Origin: JACQFK01 sp964619955
Lineage (GTDB): Bacteria; Planctomycetota; MHYJ01; JACPRB01
NCBI GenBank assembly: GCA_964619955.1
Contig: CAZUJF010000065.1
Location: 1-9,134 of the forward strand
DNA: 9,134 nt
Reading direction: 5' to 3'
Within the stretch, counting starts at the first letter, position 1. The number at the start of each line of letters is the position of its first letter. This document shows, piece by piece, positions 5,513-9,134 of this stretch. Both the position numbers and the translations under genes were made by a program. The notes under the pieces are model-generated. The model saw nothing but the letters and a program-made list of their open reading frames with translations, ran no database searches and had not been told where the DNA came from.

Positions 5513-6863
5513 GCCGCTCATGAAACGGCTCCTGGCGCTGCTTCTCCTGGGCCTGGGTTCCTGCTCCTCCGCCCGCCCCGAGGAGGAGGTGATCCAGGAG
5601 GCGAAGGACAAGGTCTTCCCCGCCGTGGTCTTCATCAAGCCGATCCAGCAGGAGTTCCGAGGGGGCAAACTCGAGAAGGTGCAGGTCTTCGGGTCCGGGG
5701 CGATCATCTCGGCGGACGGCTACGTCGTCACGAACAACCACGTCGCGGAGAAGGCGACGGAGATCAAGTGCATCCTCTCCAACCGGGAGGAGCTGTCCGC
5801 GAAGGTGGTGGGGCTGGACCCCGAAACGGACCTGGGGGTGCTGAAGCTCGACCTCTCGCAGCGCCGCTCGAAGGAGCCGCTGCCGGTCGCGGAATTCGGG
5901 GATTCGCGGCGCCTGCGGGTGGGCGAGCTCGTCATGGCGATGGGCGCGCCGCACGGCTTCGAGCGCTCCGTCTCGCGGGGCATCGTCTCGGCGCTCGAGC
6001 GCTACTTCGACTTCGCGCCCTACAATCTCTGGATCCAGACGGACGCCGCGATCAACCCGGGGAATTCCGGGGGGCCGCTGGTCGACATCCACGGGCGGAT
6101 CATCGGCATCAACGCGCGCGGGATGCGGGGGGCGGAGAACCTCGGCTTCGCGATCCCGTCCGAGATCGTCCAGGCGGTGGTGGCGCGCATCATCCAGGAG
6201 GGCCGCTACACGCGGGCCTGGACGGGGCTGCGTTTTCAGGCGTTGAAGGATTTCTCGAAAAGCTCCTACATCGACGTCAAGCAGGGCGTGCTCGTGGCGA
6301 GCGTGGACGAGGGCTCGCCGGCGGACAAGGCGAAGCTGCGCGCGGGGGACATCGTGACTTCCGTGAACGGCGAGCCGGTCCGGGGGATGTACGAGACGGA
6401 CCTGCCCGCGGTGGAGCGGCGCTTCGCGGCGCTGCCGCTGGAGACCCCCGCCCGGCTGGAGGTCCAGAGGGGCGGCGAGATGCTGCAGCTCCCCTTGCAA
6501 CCCGCGCTGAAGGGGAAGCAGGAGGGCGAGGATTTCGAGTGCAAGCGCTGGGACATGACGGTGAAGGAGATCACCACGTTCTCCGACCCCCTGCTCCACT
6601 TCCAGCGTCCGCGGGGGCTCTACGTGCAGGGCGCCAAGTTCCGCGGGAACGCGCAGACGAGCCTCTTCATGCCGCAGGACATCATCCTCCAGATCGGCGA
6701 GCGACCGATCGAGACGCTGAAGGACGTGCGGGAGGCCTACGAGGCCTCGCTCAAGCTCGAGAAGGGCAAGCGCAAGCTGCTCTTCCGGGTGCTCCGCCAG
6801 GGCTACCGCCGCACCCTGGTCCTCGAATTCGAAAAGGACTCAGAGAAACTCGATGAAGAATAG
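5511..6863 (+). CDS. HtrA/DegP-like serine protease lipoprotein with PDZ domains
   Basis: A 450-residue protein from the ATG at 5511 (weak GGGGA 7 nt upstream). The ATG at 5520 (MKRLLALLLLGLG) would also give a normal lipoprotein signal. Lipobox LGS-Cys18. The trypsin-like domain spans about 28-232 with an intact triad: His77 in VVTNNHV, Asp107 in ETDLGVL and Ser186 in NPGNSGGPL. A first PDZ domain (about 236-330) follows, with GVLVASVDEGSPADKAKLRAGDIV. A second PDZ-like region (about 345-440) contains FMPQDIILQIGERPIETL. This is the layout of DegP/DegQ-type envelope quality-control proteases, which cut misfolded proteins in the periplasm. A lipid anchor would hold this one at a membrane. The stop overlaps the next gene by 11 nt, indicating an operon with a catalytically dead paralogue. 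Codons here end mainly in G (GCG, ACG, CGG), unlike the C-ending style downstream. Confidence 0.93.
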   Translation: MPLMKRLLALLLLGLGSCSSARPEEEVIQEAKDKVFPAVVFIKPIQQEFRGGKLEKVQVFGSGAIISADGYVVTNNHVAEKATEIKCILSNREELSAKVVGLDPETDLGVLKLDLSQRRSKEPLPVAEFGDSRRLRVGELVMAMGAPHGFERSVSRGIVSALERYFDFAPYNLWIQTDAAINPGNSGGPLVDIHGRIIGINARGMRGAENLGFAIPSEIVQAVVARIIQEGRYTRAWTGLRFQALKDFSKSSYIDVKQGVLVASVDEGSPADKAKLRAGDIVTSVNGEPVRGMYETDLPAVERRFAALPLETPARLEVQRGGEMLQLPLQPALKGKQEGEDFECKRWDMTVKEITTFSDPLLHFQRPRGLYVQGAKFRGNAQTSLFMPQDIILQIGERPIETLKDVREAYEASLKLEKGKRKLLFRVLRQGYRRTLVLEFEKDSEKLDEE

Positions 6864-9084
6864 GAAGGCAACAAAGCAGCCCGTCTGTTTTGTTGTGGTC
6901 CAAGACACAACAAAACAGACGGGCTGCTTTGTTGCCGCGTTCTTCCTCGCGGCGGGAGCCCTGAGCTTGCAGGCCCAGGAGGACCGCGAGGGCGTCCGCA
7001 AGACCTATGAGGCCGTCCGTCCCTCCTTCGTCGGCATCGACATCAGCCTCCGCAAGAAAACCCGCCTCGAAAAGGCCGAACTCGAGGAGGAGTCCCCCGA
7101 CGGGGAAACCCAGCGCCTTGTCCAGATGGCCGAGAACGGGCAACTCCTTGAAACCTGGGGGGTTGCCGTCGAGAAAAACCTCATCCTCATGGCCGACCGG
7201 GGGCTCAAGGAGTCCGACATCGAGCGCATCAGCGTCACCGATGCCCGGGGCTCGAAGTTCGAGGCCCGCCTCAGCGCCCTCGGGCGCAACTACGACTTCG
7301 TCCTGCTCAAACCCGTCGTCCCCCAGGACCTCAGCCCCCTCGTCTTCGCCGACTGGACCCCTCCCAGACTCGGCGAAACCTTCCATGTCACGTACGCCGA
7401 CCACGTCGACGGCGCCTGGCAGCTCAACATCAGCCCCTATATCCAGACCAACGCAGCCCTGATCCCGGGCCAGGACTGGTTCTGCCTCGACCAGCTCCGC
7501 CCCGGAAGCGTGGTCTGCGACGGCAAGGGCGCCCCCGTCGGCGTCGCCCTCGACGCCTACCTCTGGGTCCTCAAGGACGGCCGCAACTCCTTCCAGGGCA
7601 AGTCCCTCCTCGCGGACGAACGCCTGGGCGACCTCGAGACCCGCTTCGCCGCCCTCCGCACCCGCCTGTCCGACAGCGCCCGACGGATCGAGATCTCCTT
7701 CCGCTCCGAGCGCCCGCAGGAGCGCTACATGCCCCCCGACGAAAGCCGCGCCCGCACCGTCGTCTTCGGCATCCCCGTCGACGACCAGGGCACCCTCTTC
7801 GTGGCCGAGGACCTCCCCCGCGAACAGGTCCGCCGCATCGAGGATCTCTGGGTCGCCGACGAGGGCGTCCGCCGGCCCGCCCAGTTCATCGGCCTCTGGA
7901 AGGCCTTCGGCGGCTTCCTCGTCAAGGTCCCCGGCCTCAAAACCCGGCCGGTCCTCGCCCGGGACGGCGCCGCCCCCAAAGCCGGGGAGCTCTTCTTCGC
8001 CGCCACCCTCGAGGACCGCTTCGGCCGCAGCCGGATCCGCCTGGACACCCACCGCGTCTTCCGTCTCGAACGCGGCCTGGCCGGCGCCCCCCGCCTCCAG
8101 CCCCGCCGCCGCATCCGCCCGGGCGCCTTCCTCCTCGACTTCGAGGGCCGCCTCGTGGGCTGCGCCACCGTGGACCGCAAGGAGGAGGACATCGACGAAG
8201 TCGCCGCCGAGGCCTCCCGCGACCGCTTCGGTTTCGGCCGGATGCGCTACGGCTACACCGCCGAACATCTGCGCCGGCTGCTGTACTTCTCCGAAATCGC
8301 CGACCAGTTCCAGCCCGGCCCCCACTTCGATCCGAGAGCCGTCCCCCTCACCAAGAAGGAGGATAAACGCCTCGTCTGGCTGGGCGTGGAGTTCCAGGAG
8401 ATGAGCAAACCCCTCGCGGAAGCCCTCGGGGTCCAGGATCGCGAACTGACCAACGACGGACGGCGGGGCCTGCTCGTGACCGAGCTCTATGCGGACTCCC
8501 CCGCCGTCCGGGCCGGCCTCCGGCTCGACGACGTCCTCCTCAGCGTCCAGATCGAGGGCGAAGCCTCCCGCGACCTGGTGGCCGAAGTCGACCGCCTGGG
8601 CTTTGCCGGACGGATGGGCATGGCGGATCGCCGGGGCGGCCAGGCCCCCTGGAAACCCACCAAGAACTACCTGACCAATCTGCTGACGGAGATGGGCGCG
8701 GGCAAGAAAGTCTCCTTCGACCTCCTCAGGGGCCGGGACAAGATCAAGGTCCCCCTCGCCCTGGAATACGCCCCCGTGGACTACGAGACCGCCGAGCGCT
8801 ACAAGGACGATCCGCTGGGCTTCACGGTCAAGGAACTGACCTACGAGGTGCGGCATTACCAGAAGCTGGATCCCGGCACCACGGGGGTGGTGGTCGCGAG
8901 AATCGAATCCGGCAGCAAATCCGATGTAGCCAAGCTGCCTCCCCTGTCGATAATCTCTCGGGTCAACGATGTGGCCATCAAGGGGCTGGGGCATTTCCGG
9001 GAGCTGCTGGCCGCGTCGAAAGGGCTCACCCTGACGACCGTGTCCCACGGACAGACCAAGCTCGTGGAACTGTCGCGCGAGTGA
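6853..9084 (+). CDS. HtrA-like pseudoprotease: two degenerate trypsin-like domains plus two PDZ domains
   Basis: A 743-residue exported protein. Its signal region is interrupted by a 31-bp inverted repeat (codons 5-28) before a hydrophobic stretch ending AAGALSLQAQ. The first trypsin-like domain (about 47-235) aligns with the upstream protease. TNNHV becomes MADRG (His to Arg116) and Asp148 is kept in NYDFVLLKP. QTDAAINPGNSGGPL becomes QTNAALIPGQDWFCL (Ser to Asp208), so catalysis should be lost. A second degraded trypsin-like domain (about 298-485) keeps GAFLLDFEGRLVGC and no triad. The first PDZ domain spans about 508-638. The second (about 655-740) starts TVKELT, like TVKEIT in the upstream protease, which indicates paralogy. 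Inferred role: scaffold, substrate adaptor or regulator of the active protease. The ATG lies inside the upstream gene's end with only a weak ribosome site, so coupled translation is likely. An alternative GTG start is at 6895. Confidence 0.88.
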   Translation: MKNRKATKQPVCFVVVQDTTKQTGCFVAAFFLAAGALSLQAQEDREGVRKTYEAVRPSFVGIDISLRKKTRLEKAELEEESPDGETQRLVQMAENGQLLETWGVAVEKNLILMADRGLKESDIERISVTDARGSKFEARLSALGRNYDFVLLKPVVPQDLSPLVFADWTPPRLGETFHVTYADHVDGAWQLNISPYIQTNAALIPGQDWFCLDQLRPGSVVCDGKGAPVGVALDAYLWVLKDGRNSFQGKSLLADERLGDLETRFAALRTRLSDSARRIEISFRSERPQERYMPPDESRARTVVFGIPVDDQGTLFVAEDLPREQVRRIEDLWVADEGVRRPAQFIGLWKAFGGFLVKVPGLKTRPVLARDGAAPKAGELFFAATLEDRFGRSRIRLDTHRVFRLERGLAGAPRLQPRRRIRPGAFLLDFEGRLVGCATVDRKEEDIDEVAAEASRDRFGFGRMRYGYTAEHLRRLLYFSEIADQFQPGPHFDPRAVPLTKKEDKRLVWLGVEFQEMSKPLAEALGVQDRELTNDGRRGLLVTELYADSPAVRAGLRLDDVLLSVQIEGEASRDLVAEVDRLGFAGRMGMADRRGGQAPWKPTKNYLTNLLTEMGAGKKVSFDLLRGRDKIKVPLALEYAPVDYETAERYKDDPLGFTVKELTYEVRHYQKLDPGTTGVVVARIESGSKSDVAKLPPLSIISRVNDVAIKGLGHFRELLAASKGLTLTTVSHGQTKLVELSRE
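6867..6936. repeat. Perfect 31-bp inverted repeat within the start of the pseudoprotease gene
   Basis: Arms 6867-6897 and 6906-6936 are perfect reverse complements around an 8-nt loop (6898-6905). The element begins 3 nt after the protease stop and 14 nt after the pseudoprotease ATG. It stays open in that frame. At about half G+C it is clearly poorer than its surroundings. Each arm is itself an imperfect palindrome: 6869-6879 pairs with 6885-6895, with one G-T wobble. The two arms therefore encode similar peptides, TKQPVCFVV and TKQTGCFVA. It looks like an inserted palindromic mini-element, comparable in style to the Rickettsia palindromic elements found inside genes. In RNA it would form a very stable hairpin that could hinder translation or attract RNase III. 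No target duplication is obvious. Confidence 0.9.
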
Positions 9085-9088
9085 ACCA

Positions 9089-9131
9089 CCACCGCCTGAA
9101 GGCGGTGGCTTCGATTTTCGGCTGAAGCCGA
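9089..9131. repeat. Tandem TGAA-loop palindromes (REP-like or IS200/IS605-type end; possible terminator)
   Basis: Hairpin one pairs 9089-9096 with 9101-9108 (8 bp, TGAA loop). Hairpin two pairs 9118-9122 with 9127-9131 (5 bp, TGAA loop). GGCTTC at 9107-9112 can instead pair with GAAGCC at 9124-9129, so alternative folds exist. It starts 4 nt after the pseudoprotease stop. GC-rich short hairpins of this look occur at the ends of IS200/IS605-family elements and as REP sequences linked to RAYT transposases. The TTTT at 9115-9118 could also give weak termination. The window edge hides what follows, so the class stays open. Confidence 0.5.
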
Positions 9132-9134
9132 CTA

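Noticed and set aside
6751..9048. A 765-codon open frame on the minus strand opposite the pseudoprotease gene
   Set aside because: It is the antisense shadow of a C-ending codon-biased gene. Its translation is a monotonous Gly/Ala/Glu/Asp/Val-rich chain without domains, whereas the plus-strand frame has PDZ and trypsin-like features.

Overview
The window is GC-rich chromosomal DNA (about two thirds G+C by eye) packed with envelope and phosphate genes. It most resembles a Gram-negative, outer-membrane-bearing bacterium, probably of the Planctomycetota. That placement is an inference. It rests on the helix-turn-helix plus single-membrane-segment protein at 222-1127, whose N-terminus looks like a type common in planctomycete genomes, on the poor Shine-Dalgarno sequences, and on the lipoprotein and outer-membrane protein content. 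No rRNA, tRNA, CRISPR array, phage gene or complete transposon is visible.

Left part (1-1187, + strand): the 3' end of an unrecognised gene, then a membrane-anchored protein with an N-terminal MerR/excisionase-like helix-turn-helix, closed by a strong intrinsic terminator at 1151-1187. Next module (1198-3774, + strand): a near-consensus sigma70 promoter drives an OmpA-domain lipoprotein, an AMMECR1-family protein and a Porin_O_P (OprO/OprP-type) outer-membrane porin. A perfect terminator-like hairpin with a U-tract lies inside the AMMECR1 reading frame at 2130-2166 and could attenuate read-through from the lipoprotein gene to the porin.

Middle (3787-5413, - strand, convergent with the porin): a two-gene operon of a PhoU-like DUF47 protein and a PiT-family phosphate transporter, overlapping by 8 nt. 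Porin, transporter and regulator together suggest a phosphate route across both membranes. In the divergent gap at 5414-5510 there is a perfect 11-bp-phased direct repeat GTCTTAACA/GTCTTAACA, the geometry of a Pho box, so the locus may belong to a Pho regulon.

Right part (5511-9084, + strand): an HtrA/DegP-like lipoprotein protease with an intact His-Asp-Ser triad and two PDZ-like regions. It overlaps by 11 nt a 743-residue paralogue made of two degenerate trypsin-like domains and two PDZ-like domains, in which the catalytic His and Ser are replaced (protease plus pseudoprotease). A perfect 31-bp inverted repeat with an 8-nt loop sits inside the first codons of the pseudoprotease gene, in frame with it. 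The window ends in two TGAA-loop palindromes resembling a REP or IS200/IS605-type end.

The most interesting points are the HtrA/pseudo-HtrA pair with its palindrome-bearing start, the Pho-box-like element shared with the phosphate operon, and the hairpin embedded in the AMMECR1 gene.
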